Below are positions 1-7,578 of a stretch of 45,976 nucleotides of DNA, one piece after another. Origin of the DNA: Phycisphaerae bacterium (GTDB lineage Bacteria > Planctomycetota > Phycisphaerae > Phycisphaerales > SM1A02). The stretch lies in NCBI GenBank assembly GCA_002702575.1, contig PAAJ01000031.1, forward strand, positions 30,310 to 76,285, in the 5' to 3' direction. The translations under genes and the position numbers were made by a program. The first letter of the stretch is position 1, and each line of letters starts with the position of its first letter. A model generated the notes under the pieces. The model saw nothing but the letters and a program-made list of their open reading frames with translations. It had not been told where the DNA came from and made no database searches.

Positions 1-1056
1 CCGATTCGTGTCGGAAGGGAAGTCGATGAACTGATGCTTCTGAAAGTGGTAGTGGGCGGCGAAGGAGACCGTGTTGGGACGATCGGCGATGAGTCTCAGG
101 AGTTCATCCGCATTGCGCACACCGCTTAATGGGATATGCATCAGCAGGACCACGAGGGTTTGCTTGCCGATGTGTTCCAGATCCGATTCGACGAATTCCA
201 GAACGTCTTCAGTGAATTCACCACGATACTTGCCGTTGCCCTCGTAATACACATTGTCCAGGACGATGAAGTGAGCCGTCGCCCAGTCAAAGGAATACGT
301 GGCGGGACCATAGATTCGTTGCCATGTCTCGTCTGCGAGCGCATCCTCGGCCACGTCAAAATTCATGTCATGATTACCGTAGACATTGAACCAGGGAATG
401 CCTGTTCTGCCCATGACGGTGTTGTGTGCAGGAAGAATGTCGAGGTCATCGAACACGAGATCACCGAGCCCGACACCGAAGGAGGCTTCGGTTCCCACGA
501 GTGGCTCTGCAATGTCTCGAGCCAGGTAGTCGACTTCGGTCAGATCGCGTGATTGGGGATCGCCCATCAGAACAACCTTGAAGTCGCCCTCTTCCTCGAT
601 CGGATTTCTGTAGAGAGGGAAGTAGATGACACCCGGATCTTCCGGTGTCGGTGCGACCCCTTCGTAATCGAGATCAGCAGGGGATCCCTTCGGGTTGTGC
701 ACGTAGGAGAACTGCGGCAGACCGTCCTGGTCGAGTGGTGGAATCCAGTGTCGTGGCTTGATGACGAAGATGGTGTCATCCGGTCTGGCATCGAGAAACC
801 AGCGTCCTCGCACATCCGTGAGGACGACATCCCGGCCATTGGAGACGCGGACTCTGGCCAGCCCCTTTTCACGTTCGTCCCGGACTCCATTTCGATTCTC
901 GTCCTCGTAGACGACCCCCTGAAGGCGGGTGAGTTCAGGATCCGAAGCGGTCTGCGCTTCACCTCTGGTGCAGCCCAGCAGCAGACTCATGAATACGGCG
1001 GCGGAGGTCAGATGACGGAGTGATTGCTGGATGTCTGGCTTCTTTCGGATGTCCAT
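1..1056 (-). CDS. Calcineurin-like metallophosphoesterase, putative lipoprotein (partial, 3' end outside window)
   Basis: The reading frame starts at ATG 1056 and stays open to the window edge (352 codons seen). The N-terminus is a lipoprotein-type signal with lipobox LLGC (Cys29). Residues about 40-110 look like the small beta domain placed before the catalytic domain in the MetallophosN family. The catalytic motifs are visible in order: GDPQ (165-168), GDLVFDD (198-204), GNHD (227-230), MHIP (His306) and AHYH (His335, His337). Motif I has GDPQ instead of the common DxH, as often seen in this subfamily. The expected role is hydrolysis of a phosphomonoester or diester outside the cytoplasmic membrane; the substrate cannot be told. 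The C-terminal domain lies outside the window. Confidence 0.88.
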   Translation of the reverse strand, partial: MDIRKKPDIQQSLRHLTSAAVFMSLLLGCTRGEAQTASDPELTRLQGVVYEDENRNGVRDEREKGLARVRVSNGRDVVLTDVRGRWFLDARPDDTIFVIKPRHWIPPLDQDGLPQFSYVHNPKGSPADLDYEGVAPTPEDPGVIYFPLYRNPIEEEGDFKVVLMGDPQSRDLTEVDYLARDIAEPLVGTEASFGVGLGDLVFDDLDILPAHNTVMGRTGIPWFNVYGNHDMNFDVAEDALADETWQRIYGPATYSFDWATAHFIVLDNVYYEGNGKYRGEFTEDVLEFVESDLEHIGKQTLVVLLMHIPLSGVRNADELLRLIADRPNTVSFAAHYHFQKHQFIDFPSDTNR

Positions 1057-1165
1057 GTCGTGAGGGTAGCCGCAGAAAGCGGTTCCCGCGATGATTCCGG
1101 TTGTCGAGTCGTTGATTCCACACCAGTGCCCTCGCAAGTCACCTTTTCAGGATCAGGAGATCATC

Positions 1166-1678
1166 ATGGACCATGTCGAAGAGCGGTTGAGAAGGCTTGA
1201 ACGGACCCGAGGAATCAGGATGGCCTGGATGCCGATCCTATGCAGTCTGCCGTTCATCCTGCTTCTGGCGGGCGCCTCGCTTGATCGGGCGTCGATCGTT
1301 CGAGATGGCGGAAATCAAATCACCGAAAGACTGGTGGCTCGTTCCCTGGTTCTGGTTGATGAACGGAACCGACCCAGGATCAATCTGGGGATTGATCCAA
1401 GTGTCGGCGCGCACATGTTTCTTCGCGATGAAGAGGGCGTTCCCATGGTGACCCTGAGGGCCGGAAACGAATCGGGTTCTCTGGCCATTCTCGATGCCGA
1501 CGGAGATGCCATCGCGTTCATGACGGTCAGCAGCGAAGGACACGGCTTGCTCAAACTCGCCGATTCCAGTGGACGCACAATCGCACGCATCGGTCACTGG
1601 GCCGGCCGTCAGCATCCGGGTGCCGAGTTCACTGTGCAGCCTGATTCGGATCCGTCCACCGAACGCAGTTCCGAATGA
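1166..1678 (+). CDS. Small membrane-anchored protein with short beta repeats
   Basis: This 170-residue protein is not one I recognise. The start at ATG 1166 is preferred over an earlier in-frame one because CAGGAGA lies just upstream. A basic N-terminus (residues 1-19) is followed by one hydrophobic segment (about 20-40), so the rest is probably outside the membrane. The body contains about four repeats built on D-x-x-G followed by a hydrophobic strand: VDERNRPRINL, RDEEGVPMVTL, LDADGDAIAFM and ADSSGRTIARI. This suggests a small stacked beta structure. The gene ends exactly where the convergent aminotransferase gene ends, with no gap. Confidence 0.75.
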   Translation: MDHVEERLRRLERTRGIRMAWMPILCSLPFILLLAGASLDRASIVRDGGNQITERLVARSLVLVDERNRPRINLGIDPSVGAHMFLRDEEGVPMVTLRAGNESGSLAILDADGDAIAFMTVSSEGHGLLKLADSSGRTIARIGHWAGRQHPGAEFTVQPDSDPSTERSSE

Positions 1679-2893
1679 TCAACCGGGTTTGTAGGCCTTC
1701 AGGCCTTCTTCCAGAATGTTGATGCATCTCTTGAGGATTGGCTGTTCGAGAACGTACGCCATGCGGACTTCATTCTTGCCGAGACCATCGGTGCTGTAGA
1801 AACCACCAAGCGGCGCTACGCACAGAGTCTCACCATCCAGATCGAATTCACTCACCAGCCAGTGTGCGAAGTGATCGGAGTCATCGACTGGAAGGGGGAC
1901 GGCGAGATAGAACGCCCCCTGTGGAGGATTCACATCGATGCCGATGCCCTTGAGGCCTGAAACCAACGTGTCGCGTCTTCCCTTGTATTCGGTCACGACG
2001 TCGTTGAAATACGTCTGCGGAGTCTGAAGCGCCGCCATGGCGGCATGCTGATCAACCGTTGCCGGCGACAGTCGGGCCTGGCCGAAATGCAGTGCGGCCT
2101 TGCGAACTTCCCGGTTGCGGGTGACGAGACATCCGACTCTCGCTCCACACGCGCTGTAACGTTTGGAGACGGAATCGATGATGATGGCCTGGTCGTGGGC
2201 ACCCGGGACCGCGAGGAGAGACGGGGCCAGGGTTCCCAGTGGGGCGTCATAGATGAACTCCCGATAGACCTCATCACAGATGAAGAAGAGGCCATGGCGA
2301 TCACAGATCGCGGCGATGTCGCAGAGTTCCTCGTGTGAGAGGACGAGTCCGGTCGGGTTCCCGGGGGTCGGCAGGACCAGTCCCCGTGTCTTGCCGGTGA
2401 TCGCCGCTTCGATCTTGGCAGGATCAATCCGGTAATCGTCCTTGGCATGTGTCGTGACCGGTGAGGTCTCCACGCCAAGCAGATGCGCGTAGCCGTGATA
2501 GTTGGTGTAGTAGGGCTCGCAGACCAGCAGTTCATCGCCCGGATCGGTAATGGACGCCATGGCGAAGAGCAGTGCTTCGGAACCGCCGACCGTGACGACG
2601 ATGTCATCCGCTGTGATCGGTGGCTGATCTCCGATCACCCGGTTGTAGTAGGTGGAGGCCAACGCTTCGCGGTAATCCTGGAAGCCATCGCTCGGGGCAT
2701 ACGCAAGAACCTTCTCGTCGTAGTTCCTGTATGCCTCGATCATGCCTCGAGGCGTCGCGATATCCGGTTGACCGATGTTCATGTAATGAACGTTTCTCCC
2801 GGCTTCCTGAGCTTTTCGAGCGGCGGCAGCCAGGGCCCGGATGGGAGAGGAGGGTGCATCAACCCCTCGTCGTGACAGCGTTGTGGTGGTCAT
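1679..2893 (-). CDS. Class I/II pyridoxal-phosphate aminotransferase
   Basis: This 404-residue protein is a fold-type I aminotransferase, of the aspartate/aromatic aminotransferase-like group, transferring an amino group between an amino acid and a 2-oxo acid. PGNPTG (177-182), DEVY (207-210) and the PLP-binding lysine in SVSKRYSACGARVG (Lys244) are all present, and the length is normal. The start at ATG 2893 has GAGGAA eight bases upstream. A longer frame to 2977 exists but would translate the C/G-run repeats at 2921-2970, which is implausible. The substrate is not determined; aspartate or another common amino acid is a guess. Confidence 0.92.
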   Translation of the reverse strand: MTTTTLSRRGVDAPSSPIRALAAAARKAQEAGRNVHYMNIGQPDIATPRGMIEAYRNYDEKVLAYAPSDGFQDYREALASTYYNRVIGDQPPITADDIVVTVGGSEALLFAMASITDPGDELLVCEPYYTNYHGYAHLLGVETSPVTTHAKDDYRIDPAKIEAAITGKTRGLVLPTPGNPTGLVLSHEELCDIAAICDRHGLFFICDEVYREFIYDAPLGTLAPSLLAVPGAHDQAIIIDSVSKRYSACGARVGCLVTRNREVRKAALHFGQARLSPATVDQHAAMAALQTPQTYFNDVVTEYKGRRDTLVSGLKGIGIDVNPPQGAFYLAVPLPVDDSDHFAHWLVSEFDLDGETLCVAPLGGFYSTDGLGKNEVRMAYVLEQPILKRCINILEEGLKAYKPG

Positions 2894-2920
2894 GGGATTC
2901 CTCGTCTGTAAGCTCAGGGG

Positions 2921-2970
2921 TCCCCCCTGACGCTTCGTTGGGGGGTCCCCCCTGACGCTTCGTTGGGGGG
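2921..2970. repeat. Two perfect tandem 25-bp hairpin-forming repeats
   Basis: A 25-bp unit (TCCCCCCTGACGCTTCGTTG followed by five G) occurs twice without mismatch at 2921-2945 and 2946-2970. Each unit can fold: a run of six C pairs with six G, and ACG pairs with CGT inside. The pair lies 28 bp upstream of the aminotransferase start, so it should be in that gene's leader or promoter. A 14-base part (GGTCCCCCCTGACG) also occurs at 26542-26555. Confidence 0.9.
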
Positions 2971-3134
2971 GAAACACTAGCCTACCATCAAGGGTGCGAA
3001 ATCGCCGTTCAGGCCTTGCTGAGGTGGGATCGCTATACTCTCACGCTTGGGCCATGGCACTTGTGGGAACGCCCCGAGGACATGGTCAGAGTCGTCTTTC
3101 ATTCCCTTCAAGTCAGTCAAATGAGGTCTGGATC

Positions 3135-3938
3135 ATGATCCGCAAATCCACACTCCTGTGTAGCACAATCACTCTTCTGAGCCTGGGTCTCAGTGCCCAC
3201 GGTCAGCCGACCGGCGATTCCGCCGCCGAGATGCCCAGTGCAGCACAGCAAGAAATGAATGCCTTGCAGGACATGAACGATGCAACGGCCGATTCCATGA
3301 GGAAGACCAATGCCCGCATCGAAATGATGCAGAAGTACCTCAAGGACCAAGGCATGATGGATGACTACGAGTCTGGAGTCCATGGGGACACCAACCAGGA
3401 TGGAAGCGTTGATTCCAGTGACCTGCCCTTCAAGCTCTCCTTCGACAAGGCACTTGATGTCGCTGAACAGCATGAAGTCAACATGGCTCGTGAGGCCGAT
3501 GACGAATCACCTGACCAGAGAAGAGCCGACGCCTACAAGGACGTCGTGAAGTCCTCCTGGGACCATCTCCATGAGAAGATGGCGGAAGTCAATTCCATGT
3601 CCGATTACCTGGTGAAGAAGGGCAAGTTCGACGACTTCAAGGAGTGGGCGACCGATCAGAATGCTGCTGCAGCAGCAGCCTTCGACAAAGAGCGAGCCGA
3701 GAAATCCAAGGCTGCTGTCGATGAACAGAATGCCGAGACCGACAAAGCCAAGAAAGAGCTTCAAGCCCGCAAGGCACAGTTGAAGGCCGAACACCAGAAG
3801 TTCCTCCAGACCGCATGGGATCACTACAAGTTCAACATGGAGGAGTACACCAAGCGTTTCAAGTACGCGAACAAGTACAGGAACGGCAACTGGAATGGCT
3901 ATGGTGGCGGCTGGGGCTACGGTTACGGCGGTTGGTAG
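3135..3938 (+). CDS. Secreted EF-hand-like protein with coiled coil and Gly/Trp/Tyr tail (paralog 1)
   Basis: No family is recognised for this 267-residue protein. ATG 3135 was chosen because it begins a clean signal peptide (about residues 1-23, ending SAHG). The mature part has a helical segment with many Met/Gln, a single EF-hand-like loop DTNQDGSVDSSD (85-96), a shared ESPDQRR block (124-130), a long charged, Ala-rich probable coiled coil (about 174-225) and a tail made almost only of Gly, Trp, Tyr and Asn (250-267). The next gene downstream is a paralog with the same order of parts. It is likely a calcium-responsive periplasmic or surface protein; this is inference. Confidence 0.85.
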   Translation: MIRKSTLLCSTITLLSLGLSAHGQPTGDSAAEMPSAAQQEMNALQDMNDATADSMRKTNARIEMMQKYLKDQGMMDDYESGVHGDTNQDGSVDSSDLPFKLSFDKALDVAEQHEVNMAREADDESPDQRRADAYKDVVKSSWDHLHEKMAEVNSMSDYLVKKGKFDDFKEWATDQNAAAAAAFDKERAEKSKAAVDEQNAETDKAKKELQARKAQLKAEHQKFLQTAWDHYKFNMEEYTKRFKYANKYRNGNWNGYGGGWGYGYGGW

Positions 3939-3976
3939 TGTTCACCGCAGGCTGCTTCGAGTTCAACTCACTCATC

Positions 3977-3992
3977 CGTACCTGAAGGTACG
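3977..3992 (+). other. Short perfect inverted repeat in leader of paralog 2
   Basis: CGTACCTGAAGGTACG forms a 7-bp stem with a 2-base loop. It lies 28 bp upstream of the ATG at 4020 and about 40 bp after the stop codon of paralog 1. No T-run follows, so it is not a good intrinsic terminator; it could be an operator or an mRNA-processing or leader structure. Confidence 0.4.
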
Positions 3993-4019
3993 TACATCCG
4001 GAACGAACGAGTCAGAATC

Positions 4020-4880
4020 ATGAAATTTTCATTTCTCGCAACAAGCATCGTGATGATCGGCATGGCGAACGCCTCTCTTGCCCAGGAGAAGGGTGCCATG
4101 GATCCAGACTGGCAGAAGAACATGCAGGAGCAGGCCCAGGCCGCTCGTGCCAAATACGAGGCGCTGCCGACGCTTGAGATGAAGATGGATGCGCTGCGAG
4201 ACATGAACAGTGCGATTGGTAGTCATCAGCAGAAGGTCAACAAGGTCACGGACTACATGGAGACCTATCTGAAGGATCAGGATCTCTGGTCCGAATACAA
4301 CGTTCCCGACATCAAGAAGCGTCTCGGCGATCGGAACAAGGATGGTGTCATCGACATGATGGATCTCCAGTTCAAGATCGACTTCGACGAGGCCCTGGAC
4401 ATCGCTGTCCAGCACCAAGGCGAGATCGAGCCGCATGGTCTTCCGGAATCACCAGATCAGAGACGTGTCACGGCCTATGAGGATGTCGTTCGGAAGAGCT
4501 GGGTCAATCTGAACAACAGCATGGCCAAGGTTCAGGACATGTCCGAGTTTCTCGTGTCCAAGGGTGATTTTCAGGATTTCGTCGACTGGGCCTGGGAGCG
4601 TTACAACCGACTCCAGGATGAGCGTCAGGCCAAGTTTGATGAGAAGTCGAGGCAGGCTGTTGACGATGAGGCCAACCGAGTCGCCAACTCCAAGCAGATG
4701 ATGGCTGACCGCAGACAGCAGATGGCTGAAGAACGCGACGAGCGGATCAAGTTCGCGTGGGAGCAGCACAAGTTCAACACCGAACAGGAAACCGAACGTT
4801 ACAAGTACGCCATGAAGTACAAGAACGGCGGCTGGAACGGTTACAGCGGCTGGGGTTGGGGCGGCGGCTGGCGCTGGTAG
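4020..4880 (+). CDS. Secreted EF-hand-like protein with coiled coil and Gly/Trp tail (paralog 2)
   Basis: This 286-residue protein is a clear paralog of the upstream gene. It has a signal peptide (residues 1-21, ending SLAQ), a Met-rich helix, an EF-hand-like loop DRNKDGVIDMMD (104-115), the ESPDQRR block (143-149), a charged coiled-coil region (about 195-245) and a tail of Gly, Trp and Tyr ending GGGWRW. It starts 81 bp after paralog 1 and is probably co-transcribed with it. The aromatic-glycine tail could mediate self-association or surface binding. I know of no characterised family with this layout. Confidence 0.85.
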   Translation: MKFSFLATSIVMIGMANASLAQEKGAMDPDWQKNMQEQAQAARAKYEALPTLEMKMDALRDMNSAIGSHQQKVNKVTDYMETYLKDQDLWSEYNVPDIKKRLGDRNKDGVIDMMDLQFKIDFDEALDIAVQHQGEIEPHGLPESPDQRRVTAYEDVVRKSWVNLNNSMAKVQDMSEFLVSKGDFQDFVDWAWERYNRLQDERQAKFDEKSRQAVDDEANRVANSKQMMADRRQQMAEERDERIKFAWEQHKFNTEQETERYKYAMKYKNGGWNGYSGWGWGGGWRW

Positions 4881-4918
4881 CCCCAGTGGCCTGTCCACCG
4901 ACATCAGGTTCCTGATCG

Positions 4919-5233
4919 ATGTTTCGATACACGGTTTCTGCTGAATTCGCGACGGATGCCATGGCTGCCGAATGGCTGCACTGGCTGAAGGACGGTCACA
5001 TCGATGATGTGCTTGCAGCAGGTGCGACCTCTGCGGAGATCGTGCGATTGGATGATGCCGTCACGGCCTTTGAGGTTCGGTATGTCTTTCCTGATCGGGC
5101 GACCTACCGACATTACGAGGCGAATCACGCACCACAGCTTCAGGCCGAGGGTCTCGAGCGTTTTCCGGAATCCAGCGGTGTGCAGTATGACCGCTCGACC
5201 GGAGAGATCGAGGCGACCTTTCCATCATCCTGA
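4919..5233 (+). CDS. DUF4286 family protein
   Basis: This 104-residue cytoplasmic protein matches the DUF4286 pattern: a start resembling YTVSAEF, a central FEVRYVFPDRATYRHYEANHAPQL-type segment with an R/Y/H-rich stretch, and a small ferredoxin-like alpha/beta size. Members are short stand-alone proteins of unknown function. The gene starts 38 bp after the aromatic-tail paralog on the same strand and ends just before the convergent folE2 gene. Confidence 0.75.
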   Translation: MFRYTVSAEFATDAMAAEWLHWLKDGHIDDVLAAGATSAEIVRLDDAVTAFEVRYVFPDRATYRHYEANHAPQLQAEGLERFPESSGVQYDRSTGEIEATFPSS

Positions 5234-5241
5234 CGATCGAC

Positions 5242-6054
5242 TCAGCGCTTGTCGCGGGTGATTTCCGCGTAGGCGTTGTGGTTGTGGATCGACTCGAAGT
5301 TCTCGCTGCGAATGTGATACCAGGTGATTCTGGGTTCATCATCGAGGACAATGGCGAGATCCCGGACGATGTCCTCGACGAATTTCGGGTTCTCGAAGGC
5401 CTGCTCGGTCACCAGCTTCTCATCGGGTCGCTTGAGTACGGCATAGACTGGACAGCTTGCAGCTGACTCGATGTACTTGATGAGTTCCTCGATCCAGAGC
5501 ATGCCTTCGCATCGGACTTCGGCAGTAATCAGGCATCGCTGGTTGTGCGCACCGTACTTGGAGATTTCCTTGGAGCAGGGGCACAGGCTTGTGGCAGCGG
5601 CGGAGACGCTCATGATGAAGTCTTCTCGCTGTGCCGAGACGTCGCACAGGAACCGGCAGGGATAGTCCATCAGGCCGGGCAGCCCGGTGACCGGTGCCGG
5701 CTTGGTCACGAAGTAGGGGAAGGAGAGCTCGACATGGGCGTCTTCCGCATCGAGGTCTTCTCTGAGGCGATGGCAGAAGTCGATGATGCGATCAGGACTC
5801 AGCCCGGTTCTGTACTCGTTCAACGCCTCGAGGAAACGGCTCATGTGCGTTCCCTTCCGTTCTGCTGGAAGAGACACGAACATGTTGATGCCCGCCACGG
5901 TTTCCTGGTGATCCCCATCCGGAGTCGCCAGGGTCACGGGATGCTGAATTTCCTTGACGCCAACCTTGTCGATGGCCACACGACGGCGATCCGTCTCGCT
6001 CTGGATATCGGGCATTTCAGTCGTTGTTGAGGTGCCGGAACCTGACGTTGTCAC
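5242..6054 (-). CDS. folE2: GTP cyclohydrolase FolE2 (type IB)
   Basis: The enzyme converts GTP to 7,8-dihydroneopterin triphosphate, the first step of tetrahydrofolate (and queuosine) synthesis. The 270-residue sequence carries the family signatures: KGTHMSRF (67-74), the SLCPCSKEISKYGAHNQR block (156-173), ENPKFVED (221-228) and HNHNAYA (257-263). GTG 6054 is the favoured start because AGGAG lies nine bases upstream; ATG 6015 is an alternative. In other bacteria FolE2 can replace the zinc-dependent FolE when zinc is scarce; no zinc-regulator site was recognised here. Confidence 0.96.
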   Translation of the reverse strand: MTTSGSGTSTTTEMPDIQSETDRRRVAIDKVGVKEIQHPVTLATPDGDHQETVAGINMFVSLPAERKGTHMSRFLEALNEYRTGLSPDRIIDFCHRLREDLDAEDAHVELSFPYFVTKPAPVTGLPGLMDYPCRFLCDVSAQREDFIMSVSAAATSLCPCSKEISKYGAHNQRCLITAEVRCEGMLWIEELIKYIESAASCPVYAVLKRPDEKLVTEQAFENPKFVEDIVRDLAIVLDDEPRITWYHIRSENFESIHNHNAYAEITRDKR

Positions 6055-6180
6055 GTCTGAATCTCCTGATCAGCATGAATTGACAGTGTGCCGACAGTCG
6101 CCAGGGGCCCTTTGTCGGCAGCTCCACATGGTATCGCGCACCGCACGAAAGGTCCTCCGACATCGAAAGATAATTCCCTC

Positions 6181-6558
6181 TCAGCGTGCAGAAAGGGCCT
6201 TTTCGACATCCTTGGCAGCGGGGCAGATGGTGAAGACGTTGTCCAGCTTCAGGAATGCCAATGCCTCGGCCAGCATGCCCGACAGATTGAAGAGGACCAG
6301 TGTCCGGTTCGATCCGTTGAGCCGCTTGTGAATCACGATCAGGGCGCCGATGGCGGGGCTGGTGATGAGCTCGACCTTCGAGAGATCAAGGGCGACGCCC
6401 GTGAGGCTCGAATCGTCATCGAGGCGGCTTCTCAGGTACTCGGTCAGGGATCGGCCTTCGGCTTCATTGAGCGTCTTTGCCGTGGGCTGAACATAGAGAT
6501 GAGTCCCCTTCACCTCTTCGGTCAGCCAGTCTGGTTGGGAGGTTGGGTTGCTCGTCAT
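6181..6558 (-). CDS. STAS-domain protein (anti-sigma factor antagonist type)
   Basis: This 125-residue protein resembles SpoIIAA-like STAS proteins. A central strand VALDLSKVELITSP (55-68) is followed by the helix AIGALIVIHKRL and the strand TLVLFNLS, ending with a helix before KLDNVFTIC. The position that is phosphorylated in active antagonists corresponds to Ser67 (TSP here rather than DSSG), so regulation by a partner kinase is possible but not assured. No kinase or phosphatase gene is adjacent. It ends about 125 bp upstream of folE2 on the same strand. Confidence 0.82.
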   Translation of the reverse strand: MTSNPTSQPDWLTEEVKGTHLYVQPTAKTLNEAEGRSLTEYLRSRLDDDSSLTGVALDLSKVELITSPAIGALIVIHKRLNGSNRTLVLFNLSGMLAEALAFLKLDNVFTICPAAKDVEKALSAR

Positions 6559-6621
6559 GATTCAATCAGCATACCACTTCCGGATTTGGATCGAACCGGA
6601 CGGCCTGTCCTGGAGACCGGA

Positions 6622-6999
6622 TCATTTGGGTGGTTTTCGCATCGGGAAGGCATCATCGGTCTCGATTGGAGGCCGGTAGTCCATCACCGTACCCGCCTGG
6701 TCGAACACGATCACCCACACACTGTCGGGTGCGATATCCGGACCGATCGCGGTGGATGCAGTCGAACTGAGCGTGTCGCCGTATTGCCATCGGGCAGACC
6801 AGTCGGGTGCCGGTTCACCGTTCAAGGGCGGTCGTGGCTCCCACCGTGAGGAGGGTTCACCCAGCAACTTGATGACCTGGGATTGGCTCATCCCATGATG
6901 GACTTGGGCGAAGGAGCTGGGGTCCGGTCCCTGACAGGCGGTCATGAGCCATGCGGTGGCCACGCAGAGGGTTCCGATTATGCCGGTCGTCATCTTCAT
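6622..6999 (-). CDS. SmpA/OmlA-like small lipoprotein
   Basis: This 125-residue protein has a lipoprotein signal with LMTAC (Cys22). Residues 35-50 (HGMSQSQVIKLLGEPS) match the start of the SmpA/OmlA (BamE-like) fold: a short helix, then a strand with LGxP. The rest contains a WQYGD strand and a WVIVFDQAGTVMDY strand, also expected. ATG 6999 was chosen over the longer frame because only this gives a signal peptide. It may be a periplasmic or outer-membrane-facing protein; a role in outer-membrane assembly is not shown. Confidence 0.75.
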   Translation of the reverse strand: MKMTTGIIGTLCVATAWLMTACQGPDPSSFAQVHHGMSQSQVIKLLGEPSSRWEPRPPLNGEPAPDWSARWQYGDTLSSTASTAIGPDIAPDSVWVIVFDQAGTVMDYRPPIETDDAFPMRKPPK

Positions 7000-7123
7000 G
7001 CAGTCAGTACTCCCATGTGAAGGTTGAGCATATCGCGATGCGCATGCTGCGGTGATCGATCCGGGTCGATGTGCTCGTGGCCGCAGGTCCTGAGGGCCTG
7101 TGCCCTTTTGGGAGGAGTCGAGC

Positions 7124-7567
7124 ATGAACTCGATCCACAAGTTGGTTCTTCTGACGTGTGCCATCATGTCATGGTGGCTGCTGCAATCGGTTGGGCATCA
7201 ACTGTCGCCTCGAACTGTCGGAGCGGCTTCACCGGTCGCGATGGACTTTGCTCGAGTCCTGGATCCGCCTACTCCGAGATGTCGCCGGATCCAGAAGGAC
7301 GCGGATGGTCAGGACTGGCTTGTCATCGAGCTCGATTGGCCATCCCGATGGCGGGGCGGCGAGGTGGATCTTCGAGGGACGTTGTTCATCGGTCATCAGC
7401 ACCTTCCCGGCGGAAGGGTTCTGGCCTGTCGGCCTGGACCCCATCGACTTGCCGGGAATCCCGTATTCACGGCCCGTATTCCGATGCGGTCTGGAGATGG
7501 TTCGTCACATCTTCTGAGGACGTGCGAGCTCGATGAGCTGGTCGTTCATTTCGCCTCAAGGCCATGA
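7124..7567 (+). CDS. Small exported protein of unknown function
   Basis: A 147-residue protein I do not recognise. ATG 7124 has a strong GGAGGAG ribosome binding site seven bases upstream. Residues 5-22 are hydrophobic and may be a signal peptide or membrane anchor. The remainder has DWLVIELDWPSRWRGGEVDL and a FIGHQHLP segment with no known motif. It is divergent from the SmpA-like lipoprotein and convergent with the acyltransferase gene, 11 bp away. Confidence 0.6.
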   Translation: MNSIHKLVLLTCAIMSWWLLQSVGHQLSPRTVGAASPVAMDFARVLDPPTPRCRRIQKDADGQDWLVIELDWPSRWRGGEVDLRGTLFIGHQHLPGGRVLACRPGPHRLAGNPVFTARIPMRSGDGSSHLLRTCELDELVVHFASRP

Positions 7568-7578
7568 GTCTGCCGGGC

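Noticed and set aside
136-1023. Plus-strand frames of 138 and 156 codons at the left end
   Set aside because: They are antisense to the metallophosphoesterase, whose motifs GNHD, GDLVFDD and AHYH are unmistakable on the minus strand.
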